64,000 nucleotides of DNA. It comes from Nitratireductor thuwali. GTDB taxonomy: Bacteria; Pseudomonadota; Alphaproteobacteria; Rhizobiales; Rhizobiaceae. The notes beneath the pieces were generated by a model, which was not told the origin of the DNA, made no database searches, and saw only the letters and a program-made list of their open reading frames with translations. Positions 52,697 through 62,304 of this stretch are shown in pieces (the first letter of the stretch is position 1; every line of letters begins with the position of its first letter). Made by a program: the position numbers and the translations under genes. Location: assembly GCF_036621415.1 (NCBI RefSeq), contig NZ_CP030941.1, positions 868,001-932,000 on the forward strand, in the 5' to 3' direction.

Positions 52697-53725
52697 TCAA
52701 AGCGCGGCCGCCAGAACCCAACTCGGCGAGGGGCCAACCTGCAGCTGCGCCACAGGGTCGAGCGCACCGTCCTGTCCGACCCGATAGGTCCGGGCTTCGC
52801 CGCTTTTTTCACCCAATGCGATAAGGTGGCGGCCCGAAGCGTCGAACCCGAAGGCGCGGGGGCATTCCGGCGCAGGTTCTGCACAAACCAACTGCATCTC
52901 CCGGCTCCCGCCGAGGCGATAGCCGAAGACCTGCGATGTCTTTCGCTCCGATGCGTAGAGGAAGCGCTCCCCTGGGCTGAGGCGCAGTTCGGCGGCCCAG
53001 GCCTTCTCGCCTTCCGGCAGAAGATCGACGCTCTGCCTCGGCGTGAGCAAGCCCGTCTCCGGCCCCACATCGAAGAGGGTCAACGTGCCCGAGAATTCGG
53101 ACAAAAGGTATCCCGACTTCCCGTCCGCAGAAAAAACGATATGCCGCGGACCGGAGCCTGCCGGCACCGCTCGGCGGGCGATCGGCCGCAAGCTGCTTCG
53201 CGCTTCGTCGAATGCGTAGATCTGGATGAAGTCACCGCGGAGACTGGTAGCGTAGACCAGCCCGTTCGGCGCCTCGACCAGACAATGCGCATGCATCGCT
53301 TCCTCGACCATGAGCGGCTCGCCGGCCCTGCCTTCGCCATCCACCGGGCTGATGGCAATCGTGCTGCCCGTATAGGAGGAGGTCAGTAGGCGTCGCCCGC
53401 AAGAAGACAGCATCGCGTAGCACATGCTGGCGGGCAAGCTGGCTTCTGATAGAAATTTCAGCCGGAGGGCATGGCTGTCGAGTTCGAAGCTGAACAGCCT
53501 CGGTTCCTCGCCACGCCAGGCCGCGTAGAACCTGTCGCCCTTTCGGTTGGTCGCCAAAGGCATGCCGCCGCAGCCACCCTCGGCACCAGGCAGGCACACC
53601 TTCTCAAGCAGTGCGAGCGCGCCCGTCGCCGTGTCGAGTTCGCAGAGCGCCAGAGCCCCCTCCCCTGCGAGCGCGAGAACGAGAAGATTCTTCCCATGGG
53701 GGCGTGTGCTATCGGTCGGGTGCAC
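52697..53725 (-). CDS. Lactonase-family beta-propeller protein
   Basis: 342 aa from a GTG at 53725, with AAGGGG in front and 8 bases after the previous stop; a longer start would overlap that gene. It reads as a seven-bladed propeller of the 6-phosphogluconolactonase (YbhE) type: repeated strands with HCLVEAPNGLVYATSLRGD, PRHIVFSADGKSGYLLSEFSGTLTLF and RLSPGERFLYASERKTSQV. It would open the sugar lactone made by the dehydrogenase at 61423, giving the acid used by the dehydratase. Confidence 0.85.
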   Translation of the reverse strand: MHPTDSTRPHGKNLLVLALAGEGALALCELDTATGALALLEKVCLPGAEGGCGGMPLATNRKGDRFYAAWRGEEPRLFSFELDSHALRLKFLSEASLPASMCYAMLSSCGRRLLTSSYTGSTIAISPVDGEGRAGEPLMVEEAMHAHCLVEAPNGLVYATSLRGDFIQIYAFDEARSSLRPIARRAVPAGSGPRHIVFSADGKSGYLLSEFSGTLTLFDVGPETGLLTPRQSVDLLPEGEKAWAAELRLSPGERFLYASERKTSQVFGYRLGGSREMQLVCAEPAPECPRAFGFDASGRHLIALGEKSGEARTYRVGQDGALDPVAQLQVGPSPSWVLAAAL

Positions 53726-53733
53726 GGCTGTAC

Positions 53734-54942
53734 CTAATCCCCTTCCGTCCGCTTCAACCTCAGGCGGGCACGGCGACGAAGGCGCGTCTGGAAATATACG
53801 CATTCTCCAAAGGTACCGGGCTCATAGGCGTTCTCGTTCGTCGGCATGTCGGCCACGTTGCGGTCGCTGGGATACTTCCCAATCTCTTCCTCGATCAGCT
53901 CTACGCCCAGGCCGGGCGCCTCAGGTACGCGCAGGGTGCCGTTCTCCGATTTCAAGACCGGCGACACGACCTCGTAGCGCCCAGGCCAATCGAACTCGAC
54001 ACGCTCTAGCATCAGCACGTTCGGGATGGTGGCCAGAATATGGAGCGCAGCGAATTCCGCCACCGGACCGAGCGAGCCGGAATGCGGCGCCATGGTGATG
54101 TAGTGGGACTCGGCCATCGCCGCCATCTTGCGCATCTGGGTGATCCCTCCGGCACGGCCGGTGTCGGGCTGGATCACGTCGACCAGGTCGCGCTCGACAT
54201 AAGGGCGAATTCCCCAGATCGTGCTGACCCGCTCGCCCGCCGCAAGCGGAATGTCCACCGCATCGCGCACCCGCTGCAAGGCATCCAGGTTCTCCGGCGC
54301 GACCGGATCTTCGTAGAAAAGCAGGTCCAGCTTCTCCAGCTCGCGCCCGACCAGGATCGCGTCGCCGGCGGTCATCCAGGACGGCCCATGGGCGTCCACC
54401 ATCAGGTCGACGTCCGACCCAACTGCATCGCGGATCGACGAAACCAAATCGAGATCGACGCCACCGGTAAAGCCGACCTTCACCGCGCTGTAGCCCCGGT
54501 CCATCAGTTCCCGCGCGCGCTGGGGCGTCTTGGCATGTCCGTATACGGGAATCATGTCGCGGAACTTGCCTCCGAGCAGGTTCCAGATCGGTTGGCCGAG
54601 CACCTTGCCCTTGATGTCCCAAAGCGCCATCTCGATGCCGGTCAGGGCGCCGCCGCCGACCGTGCCAGTCATGCCATGGCCCATCGTGCCTACATAGAGG
54701 CGGTGCCACAGCCGATCGATGTCGCGCGGGTCTTCACCGACCAAAATGGTGGCAAGGTCCTGTACCGCTCGCTCGATCACACGCGGCCAGCCGGAACACT
54801 CACCGACACCGCATATTCCTTCATCCGTTTCGATCTTCACGAACAGCCAGTTGCGCGAGCCGCGAAACGATCCGTCGCCGGCGGGCATGCCCGGACGCGC
54901 TCCGACCTGCATCAGATAGGTCTTGATTTCGGTTATCTTCAT
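53734..54942 (-). CDS. Enolase-superfamily sugar-acid dehydratase (mandelate-racemase subgroup)
   Basis: 402 aa. A capping domain (1-125) precedes a barrel with the general base region YSAVKVGFTGG, metal ligands in LMVDAHG, FYEDPVAPENL and AAGERVS, and a QPDTGRAGGITQ / MAPHSGSLGP end typical of the galactonate/mannonate dehydratase-like branch. It should dehydrate an aldonate or aldarate to a 2-keto-3-deoxy acid. The C-terminus carries a basic tail (TRLRRRARLRLKR). It lies between lactonase and the transporter ATPase, all minus strand. Confidence 0.87.
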   Translation of the reverse strand: MKITEIKTYLMQVGARPGMPAGDGSFRGSRNWLFVKIETDEGICGVGECSGWPRVIERAVQDLATILVGEDPRDIDRLWHRLYVGTMGHGMTGTVGGGALTGIEMALWDIKGKVLGQPIWNLLGGKFRDMIPVYGHAKTPQRARELMDRGYSAVKVGFTGGVDLDLVSSIRDAVGSDVDLMVDAHGPSWMTAGDAILVGRELEKLDLLFYEDPVAPENLDALQRVRDAVDIPLAAGERVSTIWGIRPYVERDLVDVIQPDTGRAGGITQMRKMAAMAESHYITMAPHSGSLGPVAEFAALHILATIPNVLMLERVEFDWPGRYEVVSPVLKSENGTLRVPEAPGLGVELIEEEIGKYPSDRNVADMPTNENAYEPGTFGECVYFQTRLRRRARLRLKRTEGD

Positions 54943-54952
54943 GGGACGTCCC

Positions 54953-56710
54953 TCAGGCGCTTTCGCGGTAGCGAACGCGTTGTTTTTGTCCCCGCACCCG
55001 CGGGTCGGCCACCGGTACGGCGGAAAGCAAAGACTGGGTGTATTCGTGCCGTGGCGCGGTACAGACCGCCTCGGTCTCCCCGGTTTCGACGATACGGCCT
55101 CGATACATCACGGCGATGCGATCGCAGAAGTATCGGATAACCGCGATGTCGTGGCTGATCAGGATGAAACTCAGGTGGAGTCGTTCCTGAAGATCGAGGA
55201 GCAAGTCGAGGATCTGCGTCCGCAGACTCACATCGAGGGCCGAGGTCGCTTCGTCGGCGATGATGATGCGCGGATTCGGCGCAATCGCCCGTGCGATGGA
55301 CACGCGTTGCCGCTGCCCGCCCGAGAACGCATGCGGATATCGCATATAGGCCGACACGGGAAGCCCAACCAGTTCAAGCAATTCATGGACGCGTTCGCGG
55401 ATCTCGCGCCCCGAAAGCCTACCTTCGACGACGAGAGGCTCGGCGATGATCTGGCCAATCGTCATGCGCGGATTGAGCGAGGAAAACGGATCCTGGAACA
55501 CGGTTCGGATGTCGCGCCAGGGCTGCGCCAGCTGATCCTCCGTCATGGGGGCCAGGTCGCGCACGCGCCCGGCATCATCGGTGTAGAGGATCCTGCCCTC
55601 GGTGACATCGTGCACGCGCTGCAAGCACCGGCCGAGTGTCGTCTTGCCCGAACCGCTTTCGCCGACGATGCCGAGATTCTCGCCGGTTCGAAGCTCCAGA
55701 TCGGCCTCGTTGACGGCAATGAGACCCTTCCTTTCGCCGAAGAACCAACTCTTCTTGCTCGCGCCGAAGACCTTGCTCACACCTTCCGACACCAGACAGG
55801 GCGCGCCCACCGGCCGGGTCTGGCGCATGGCCAGCCGCCGTCCGGACGGGTGGTCAAGCTCCCGGACGGAGCGGAGCAGTCGTTGCGTGTAATGGTGCTT
55901 GGGATCCTCGAATATCTCGTAGACATCTCCCGTCTCAACCACCTTGCCGAATCTCATCACGGCTATTTCGTCCGCGATTTCGGCCACCACGCCCATGTCG
56001 TGGGTGATGAACATGACCGCCATATCGCTCTCGTCCTGGATCGATCGGATCAGATCCAGGATCTCCGCCTGTATCGTGACATCGAGCGCCGTGGTCGGCT
56101 CATCGGCGATCAGCACCGTCGGATTGCAGGCCAGCGCCATGGCGATCATCGCGCGTTGCCGCATGCCGCCGGAGAACTCGAAGGGGAATTGATCGATGGC
56201 CCTTTCCGGGCGCGGGATCTCCACCTTGCGAAGCAGTTCGAGGGTCCGCTCACGCGCGTCTTTCTTCGAGACGTTCTCATGCAGGCGGATCGCCTCGCCG
56301 ACCTGATCGCCGATCCGGTGAACCGGCGACAGCGAGCTCATCGGCTCTTGAAAGATCATGGCGATGTCACGTCCGCGCAGGCTGCGGATGGCCGATGACT
56401 TGGGATTGAGCTGCAGCAGGTCGACGGTCTCTTCCCCGGCACCGGCACGCGCCGTGCGATGCCGGTGCAGCAGCGCTTGCCCGCCCGTCACACGGCCGGG
56501 CGGATCGACGATCTGCAGGATCGAGCGCGACATCACGCTCTTGCCCGACCCGCTTTCACCAACCACGCAAAGCGTTTTCCCGGCGTGCAGTGCGAGCGAG
56601 ACGTCGTCCACCGCGCGAAAGGCGCCTCGTTTGGTCACGAACTCCGTGGTCAGGTTCTTGAGTTCCAGAACAGGTGCGTTGCCTTTGATTTTCATGGCTT
56701 TGTTGCTCAT
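54953..56710 (-). CDS. Dipeptide/oligopeptide-type ABC transporter, fused double ATPase (DppD-DppF)
   Basis: 585 aa with two ATPase halves joined. Half one has Walker [17 protein letters not shown], signature [15 protein letters not shown] and [14 protein letters not shown]. Half two has [30 protein letters not shown] and [13 protein letters not shown]. Each half ends with the oligopeptide_HPY motif region. The ATG at 56710 overlaps the upstream stop by one base (TAATG). It drives import with the two permeases and the binding protein; although peptide-type, such systems often carry oligosaccharides. Confidence 0.93.
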   Translation of the reverse strand: MSNKAMKIKGNAPVLELKNLTTEFVTKRGAFRAVDDVSLALHAGKTLCVVGESGSGKSVMSRSILQIVDPPGRVTGGQALLHRHRTARAGAGEETVDLLQLNPKSSAIRSLRGRDIAMIFQEPMSSLSPVHRIGDQVGEAIRLHENVSKKDARERTLELLRKVEIPRPERAIDQFPFEFSGGMRQRAMIAMALACNPTVLIADEPTTALDVTIQAEILDLIRSIQDESDMAVMFITHDMGVVAEIADEIAVMRFGKVVETGDVYEIFEDPKHHYTQRLLRSVRELDHPSGRRLAMRQTRPVGAPCLVSEGVSKVFGASKKSWFFGERKGLIAVNEADLELRTGENLGIVGESGSGKTTLGRCLQRVHDVTEGRILYTDDAGRVRDLAPMTEDQLAQPWRDIRTVFQDPFSSLNPRMTIGQIIAEPLVVEGRLSGREIRERVHELLELVGLPVSAYMRYPHAFSGGQRQRVSIARAIAPNPRIIIADEATSALDVSLRTQILDLLLDLQERLHLSFILISHDIAVIRYFCDRIAVMYRGRIVETGETEAVCTAPRHEYTQSLLSAVPVADPRVRGQKQRVRYRESA

Positions 56711-57855
56711 TAGTGACTGTCCTGCGCATAGGGATCGGCCGCGTCGCGCAGGCCATCGCCCAGGAAATTCAGGGCGAGTACGGCAAGGCATACCGCCGCG
56801 CCAGGGACGAAGAGCCATGGCGCCTGGGCAATGGACCGGACGTTCTGCGCTTCCTTCAGAAGCACGCCCCATGAGATGATCGGCGGCGTCAGGCCGAGCC
56901 CCAGGAAGGACAGCGATGTCTCCGCGATGATCATCACCGGGATCGCCAGAGTCACGGAGGCGATGATGTGGCTTACCATGGACGGCATCATGTGCCGGAA
57001 GATCACCCGTCGCCGCGAGCAACCGTCCAGGCGGGCCGCTGTGACGAAATCTTCGGTGCGCAGGGCCAGGAACCGGCCCCTGACCACACGCGCGAGTTCC
57101 GTCCACGCAACCAGTGAAAGGATGACGGTGATTGCGAAATACCGCGACAGCGGTGACCAGTCCTGAGGCAGCGCGGCGCTCAAGCCCAGCCAGATCGGAA
57201 TCGTCGGCAGAGAGATCACCAGTTCAACGATCCGCTGGATCAACATGTCGACGCCACCGCCGAAGTAACCGGAAATGCCGCCCAGGATCAGGCCCAGCAG
57301 GAGACTGAGACTCACGCCGATAAGACCGATGGACATGGATATCCGCGTTCCGTAGATCGTCCGGCTCAGCATGTCGCGCCCCAGACGGTCTGCCCCAAAC
57401 AGGTAGAAGCGCTCATCGGGGTCTTCCGTCGTCAAGAAATGGCGCTCCATGGGGATAATGCCCCAGAGCTCGTAGGGAACGCCCTTGCCGAAGAAATCCA
57501 GATAGATCTTGTGATCGGGGTTTTCGGTGTAGGTGGTCTGAAGCGTGAATGGATCACGCTCCATCGTCATCCCGATAACGTGGGGGCTGAAGGACCACCC
57601 CCCTTCGGCGCCCCGGTCGATCAGGCGAACCATCTGTGGCGGATGATAGATGTTTTCCGATGAGCTCGCATTCGGGTCGAATGGAGCGAGGAACTCGGCA
57701 AATGCGCCCACGAGGTAGAACAGAAGGACGATGATCGCACCGGTCATGGCCAGGCGATGCCGGCGGAATGCGATCCAGATCAGACGCCATTGAGAAGCGA
57801 AGTCTTCCGGCGATTGCGTCAAGGCACGGGGGTCGATTTCAGTTTCAGCAGTCAT
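56710..57855 (-). CDS. Dipeptide/oligopeptide-type ABC transporter permease (DppC-like)
   Basis: 381 aa. It has an N-terminal OppC_N segment with TM1 (AMTGAIIVLLFYLVGAFAEFLAPF), then an unusually long periplasmic insert (about residues 62-150), then five TM helices with the EAA loop (TAARLDGCSRRRVIFRHMMPSMVSHI). The inserted segment, absent from short DppC proteins, is typical of the branch that handles large or sugar-containing substrates. Start at 57855 rather than an in-frame GTG upstream. Confidence 0.92.
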   Translation of the reverse strand: MTAETEIDPRALTQSPEDFASQWRLIWIAFRRHRLAMTGAIIVLLFYLVGAFAEFLAPFDPNASSSENIYHPPQMVRLIDRGAEGGWSFSPHVIGMTMERDPFTLQTTYTENPDHKIYLDFFGKGVPYELWGIIPMERHFLTTEDPDERFYLFGADRLGRDMLSRTIYGTRISMSIGLIGVSLSLLLGLILGGISGYFGGGVDMLIQRIVELVISLPTIPIWLGLSAALPQDWSPLSRYFAITVILSLVAWTELARVVRGRFLALRTEDFVTAARLDGCSRRRVIFRHMMPSMVSHIIASVTLAIPVMIIAETSLSFLGLGLTPPIISWGVLLKEAQNVRSIAQAPWLFVPGAAVCLAVLALNFLGDGLRDAADPYAQDSH

Positions 57856-57860
57856 TTGGG

Positions 57861-58847
57861 TCACCGAAAACGAATGCGCGGGTCGATCACCGCAAGCAGG
57901 ATGTCAGACACGAGCATCCCCACGATTGACAGACAGCAGAGCAGAAGGATGAAAGCGCCCGCCAGATACATGTCCTGCGCCAGGAGCGCCTGGAGCATCA
58001 GCGGTCCCGAGGTCGGCAGCGACAGCACGAAGGCTGTAATGACGGCGCCCGATATCAGCTGCGGAAAGGCCCAGCCGATGGTCGAGATGAAGGGATTTAT
58101 CGCGATCCGCACCGGATATTTCATGATCAGCCGAAACTCGGACAGGCCCTTTGCACGGGCCGTTGTCACATAGGGCCGGTACAACTCATCCAGCAGGTTG
58201 GCGCGCATGATGCGGACGAGACTTGCCGTCGCGCTGGTGCCGAGGATGATGACCGGGATCCAGATATGTGCCGCAAGGTCGCCGATCTTCGCCAGAGACC
58301 AGGGTGCATCCTGGTATTGCTCCGAGAAAAGCCCTGAAACATCTGCGCCGAAGTAGACCACGGCAACATACATCAGCACGAGCGCGAAGAGGAAGTTCGG
58401 CGTGGCAAGCCCGATGAAACCGACCGCGGTAAAGAAATAATCGCCGATCGAGTACTTCCGGACGGCCGAGTAGATCCCGATGGGAAGTGCCACCGCCCAG
58501 GTGAACATCAACGTCGCCAGTGCCAGGGTGACGGACAGCGCCATGCGCTCCCAGATCAGCTGGCCCACCGGCTGCTGCCATTCGAAGGAAATCCCGAAGT
58601 CGCCCTGAAGGACACCACCGATCCAATGGAAGTACTGGACGAGGAAGGGCCGATCGAACCCATAGCGTTCGCGAAGCGCATCCAGCCTGGCTTCATCCAC
58701 AATATCACCGGATTGGGCAAGGGTCGCAGCGAAGGACGTAAGGTAATCGCCAGGAGGCGCGGTGATCAGCGCGAATGCAATGAGCGAGACCGCGAACATG
58801 AACGGGATCGTCCAGAGTATCCGGCGCGCGATGTAGGCAAGTAGCAT
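57861..58847 (-). CDS. Dipeptide/oligopeptide-type ABC transporter permease (DppB-like)
   Basis: 328 aa. The N-terminal AYIARRILWTIPFMFAVSLIAFALI is TM1; a periplasmic loop follows, then five TM helices with an EAA-type loop (VTTARAKGLSEFRLIMKYPVRIAINPFIS). The start ATG at 58847 follows GGGAG. Transcribed ahead of the DppC-like gene with 5 bases between, after the solute-binding gene. Confidence 0.93.
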   Translation of the reverse strand: MLLAYIARRILWTIPFMFAVSLIAFALITAPPGDYLTSFAATLAQSGDIVDEARLDALRERYGFDRPFLVQYFHWIGGVLQGDFGISFEWQQPVGQLIWERMALSVTLALATLMFTWAVALPIGIYSAVRKYSIGDYFFTAVGFIGLATPNFLFALVLMYVAVVYFGADVSGLFSEQYQDAPWSLAKIGDLAAHIWIPVIILGTSATASLVRIMRANLLDELYRPYVTTARAKGLSEFRLIMKYPVRIAINPFISTIGWAFPQLISGAVITAFVLSLPTSGPLMLQALLAQDMYLAGAFILLLCCLSIVGMLVSDILLAVIDPRIRFR

Positions 58848-59091
58848 CAAGACACTCCCGCAAGGATATTTCTTCGGTCGCCCCGGGACCGCGCAGGTCG
58901 ACTATTTGCGACACATCGCGGGGCTTGGCGAGTGGTGATCAGCATAGGGCAACCGCCGGATGCGCAAGTCTTCCGCTCATCCCGGAGGGCTATGTCCTCC
59001 TCGGTCCCGAAAGTGACGGGTCGCACCATTGCCGGGCCGGGTTGGTGGAAGGGCGCGGCGCCACCGCTCCGGTGACGCCGCAGAAGTTGAC

Positions 59092-61044
59092 CTAGCCGTC
59101 TTTCCAGAACCAAGTCTGTGGCAGGGTCGGCGAGGGTGTCGCGTAGTACCAGGAACTCGGCATCTTCTCCGGCACGTTCATCAGGTCGTTCTTTACGATG
59201 CCATAGGTCGGAATGGCCTTGGCCACGCCGATCACCTCGAACTCGTCGGCCGCAATCTGAGCGATCTCAAGCATGGTCTGGCGCCGCTCTTCCGGATCGG
59301 TCAGGCCGCGCGCCTTGTCATAGAGCCGCAGACGTTCCTTGACCGACTCCGGCGGCTCTTCGCCATTCTCGCCACCGCTCAGGTACCAGTCACGCCAGGC
59401 GATGCCGTAGCGGCTGTCGTGGTGCACCGGGACCAGCATCTGCGGAATCTGACCCGCAACCCAGCTCTGCTTGGCGTTCCACACCGCGGCATCGTGGTCG
59501 TTGCTGTTGGAGGTCCGCTCGTAAAAGAACGTTCGCTCCATCGGGTTAATTTCCATATCCACGCCCAACTCGGCCCATTGCTGCTCGATCTGTTGCAGAG
59601 CATCCACCCAGACCGGATCGAAGGTCGGGATGACGTCGACCTGGAAGCGCACCGGCTCGCCATTCGGCATCTGGCGCACGCCGTCAGGCTCGCGTTCGAG
59701 GCCCAGGCCGTCCAGCAGCGCATTCGCCTTCTCGGGATCATGTTCGAGGAACTGCTTCGCAGTCTGCTCGTGGTAGTACGGGTGATCCTCGAACGGCCCG
59801 TGCTGCCACGGCTCACCCTCGCCCAGCATCACCGTGTCGATGATCTCCTGGCGATCCATGCCGACGGAGAGCGCGACCCGGAAGTCCTTCTTGTTGAACA
59901 GCTCCCGCAGATCGGGGTCCTTGTGGGTGAGGTTCAGGGTGATGACCATGTTGCTGCCGCCCGGCGGCTCCGCCGCGAAAAAGCGGTAATCACCCTTCTC
60001 ACGGTTTTCTGCCAGAACAGGCCGGTTTGCCGGCGGATCAATGTGCCGGAGGCCGAAATCGATCCGCCCGCCGATCACGGCGAGGATGAGGCTCTCCACG
60101 TCCTGATCGATCGGCGCAACGATCCGGTCGATATAGGGCAACTGGTTGCCCTCGGTGTCGATCTGCCAGAAATAGGGATTGCGCTCCATCACCACGCGCG
60201 TGGCGCCGCCGACATAAGGCTCCTTCACGACCCAGGGATCCAGCGTCGGGCGCTCCGGATTGCCCCAGCGGGCCGGGATTTCGAGGTCACCGCATTTCTG
60301 CAGGAACAGGTTCTGCCAGTCGGTGGCGCCATTCGCCTCGATCAGTTCCTGCACATCGTCGTTGAAGCTCGGGTGAAACTGCGAACAGTAATGCTTGGCG
60401 TAAAGCACCGGATGCTGCCCCAGCGGGCTGGCAAGTTCCGCCAGGAAGTCGCCATAAGGCTCCTTGAAGGTGAAGCGTACGGTATAGTCATCCACCTTCT
60501 CGACCTGCAACGGCTCACCACCCGACGTGTAGCGTGGCGGCGTAGGCGCGAACTCCTCATTCAGCACAAGGTCGTTGATGTTGAACAGCACATCGTCCGC
60601 CGTGAACGGCTTGCCATCCGACCACTTCATCCCGTCGCGGAGATAGAAAGTGAACACGCGACCGTCGTCTTCAACCTCGAAACGCTCGGCCACGTTGGGC
60701 ACGATCTCGGTGTACTCGGGATCCCAGCGCACGAGGCCCTGAGGACCGATGACGCGCAGAATGTGGTTGTGGTCGGAACTTCCCCGCAGGCCAATCCGAA
60801 GGTCGCCACCATAGGTTCCGATCGCGTTCAGCGGCTCCACCACCTCAGGCTCGTCGCCAACGCGCTCCGCCACGGGAGGCAGGCTGCCCGCCTCCACCAT
60901 TTCCGCAAGCGCCGGAGCCTGGCCGGTCGCCTCCTGTGCGCCCGCTGACAGCGCAAGCAACGGCAAAATCGCGGCGCCCAGCATAAGTCCGGCAGTCGGG
61001 CGCCTCACCGGTCGGGGCGCGACTCCTTCAATATCTCGTATCAT
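59092..61044 (-). CDS. Family 5 extracellular solute-binding protein of the sugar-cluster ABC transporter
   Basis: 650 aa, longer than most family 5 binding proteins (about 530). A twin-Arg-free signal sequence (PTAGLMLGAAILPLLALSAGAQ) occupies the first 40 residues. The mature part has the family pattern: DGRVFTFYLRDGMKWSDGKPFTADDV and VEFKVLS-type lobes (VEKVDDYTVRFTFKEPYGDFL). I start at the ATG at 61044, six bases after GGGAGG; an ATG at 61050 has no spacing to it. First gene of the transporter operon, divergent from the epimerase-type gene at 61423. Confidence 0.92.
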   Translation of the reverse strand: MIRDIEGVAPRPVRRPTAGLMLGAAILPLLALSAGAQEATGQAPALAEMVEAGSLPPVAERVGDEPEVVEPLNAIGTYGGDLRIGLRGSSDHNHILRVIGPQGLVRWDPEYTEIVPNVAERFEVEDDGRVFTFYLRDGMKWSDGKPFTADDVLFNINDLVLNEEFAPTPPRYTSGGEPLQVEKVDDYTVRFTFKEPYGDFLAELASPLGQHPVLYAKHYCSQFHPSFNDDVQELIEANGATDWQNLFLQKCGDLEIPARWGNPERPTLDPWVVKEPYVGGATRVVMERNPYFWQIDTEGNQLPYIDRIVAPIDQDVESLILAVIGGRIDFGLRHIDPPANRPVLAENREKGDYRFFAAEPPGGSNMVITLNLTHKDPDLRELFNKKDFRVALSVGMDRQEIIDTVMLGEGEPWQHGPFEDHPYYHEQTAKQFLEHDPEKANALLDGLGLEREPDGVRQMPNGEPVRFQVDVIPTFDPVWVDALQQIEQQWAELGVDMEINPMERTFFYERTSNSNDHDAAVWNAKQSWVAGQIPQMLVPVHHDSRYGIAWRDWYLSGGENGEEPPESVKERLRLYDKARGLTDPEERRQTMLEIAQIAADEFEVIGVAKAIPTYGIVKNDLMNVPEKMPSSWYYATPSPTLPQTWFWKDG

Positions 61045-61422
61045 GTCCATCCTCCCATTGTTCGTACACCTCCCACCGGCCACGGGCTCCACCCCTTCGG
61101 CCGTTCACAGCGCACATCAAAGGGGTAGTACAACAATTTACACATATCAATAGATATCGTACATTATTTTCTATGGAAAATCGAACCCTACGGTGCTAGA
61201 CGGGATATGCCTTCCAGGCAGCAATATCCACAAATCGCGGATTTAATTGCGTAAATTGAAAATCATGCCACACGAAACCAAGGGGGCTTTTTATTGATTC
61301 GCACATTATCTTCACAAACTTGGCGCCTTGGGTGGGGCGAGAGCGGTGCTGGGTGGGCGAGAGCGATGATGCTCGACCACGTCAACAATGCGCGACAGCG
61401 AGTGTTCGAAGGCTTCTGATTA
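61045..61422. promoter_or_regulatory. Divergent promoter region of the sugar cluster
   Basis: 378 bases, AT-rich for this genome around 61125-61180 (TTTACACATATCAATAGATATCGTACATTATTTTC). It contains TATC-AATA-GATA and the candidate GntR motif ATCGTACATTAT (61156-61167). It must hold promoters for both the transporter operon and the epimerase/mutarotase pair. Confidence 0.5.
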
Positions 61423-62304
61423 ATGGCAAATCTCGACGAACTTACCGAAAACCCGGAGGCGGATACGGCGTATCCGCCCATTCTCCGTTCCGACAAACGG
61501 ATCGCCATAACGGGCGGTTCGGGTAGGATCGGCACGGCGCTCCGAAACGCCCTCGCCGGAAAAGTGGCTAACATCAAGATCGTGGATAAAGCCCGCCCCG
61601 ACAGGCTGGGACCAGGGGAAACCTGGGAACAGGTCGAAATATCTGATCACGCAGAGCTCTCCAGGAGCCTGGTCGACGTCGATGCCGTCGTGCACCTTGC
61701 CGCCCACCCGAACGAACGCAACATAGAAGATATCCTTCGGGTCAATGTATTGGGCACCCACAATGTGCTCGAGGCGGCGCGGCGCAATGGAATCGAGCGT
61801 GTCGTCTTCGGCTCATCGAGCCACGTGGTCGGCTTTTATCCCCGCCAGACACGGATTGCCGACACGGACCCGATGCGGCCCGACAGCCTCTATGGGCTGA
61901 GCAAATGCTGGGGAGAGCTGGAGGCCGGCCTTTACTACGACAAGTTCGGCATCCGCACATTGAACATCCGCATCGGCAATGCCGGAGAGCGGCCCGCCGA
62001 CGCGCGAGCATTGAATATCTGGGTCAGCGCCCGCGACCTAGCGCAACTTGTCCTGATCGGACTTGAGCATCCCGACATCACCTGTACAACGGTCTTTGGC
62101 GTGTCCCGCGTGCCATCCAACTGGTGGAACAACAGCACCGCAACGGAGCTGGGCTACAGACCCGCCGACACCGCCGAAGCGATCGCCGGGCCTGAATCCG
62201 AGCAAGAACTCCCTTCGCCGCTGCCGCAGATCGCTGAGTACTTCCAGGGCGGTCGTTTCTGTGTGATCGACCATGACGGCAAGATGCGGCAGCGCCGGCC
62301 ATGA
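61423..62304 (+). CDS. Uronate-dehydrogenase-like NAD-dependent epimerase/dehydratase-family protein
   Basis: 293 aa extended SDR. Cofactor motif ITGGSGRIGTALR (about 29-41), VHLAAHPNE, GSSSHVVGFYP and the catalytic Tyr-Lys in YGLSKCWGELEAGLYYDKFG. This last motif, the WW-containing region (SNWWNNS) and the YFQGG near the end recall Agrobacterium uronate dehydrogenase, which oxidises galacturonate or glucuronate to the aldarolactone. An N-terminal extension of about 25 residues is extra. It overlaps the mutarotase gene by four bases. Confidence 0.85.
   Translation: MANLDELTENPEADTAYPPILRSDKRIAITGGSGRIGTALRNALAGKVANIKIVDKARPDRLGPGETWEQVEISDHAELSRSLVDVDAVVHLAAHPNERNIEDILRVNVLGTHNVLEAARRNGIERVVFGSSSHVVGFYPRQTRIADTDPMRPDSLYGLSKCWGELEAGLYYDKFGIRTLNIRIGNAGERPADARALNIWVSARDLAQLVLIGLEHPDITCTTVFGVSRVPSNWWNNSTATELGYRPADTAEAIAGPESEQELPSPLPQIAEYFQGGRFCVIDHDGKMRQRRP

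Noticed and set aside
59029..60948. 639-aa plus-strand open frame
   Set aside because: Antisense to the solute-binding protein gene, whose signal peptide and family motifs are clear on the minus strand.
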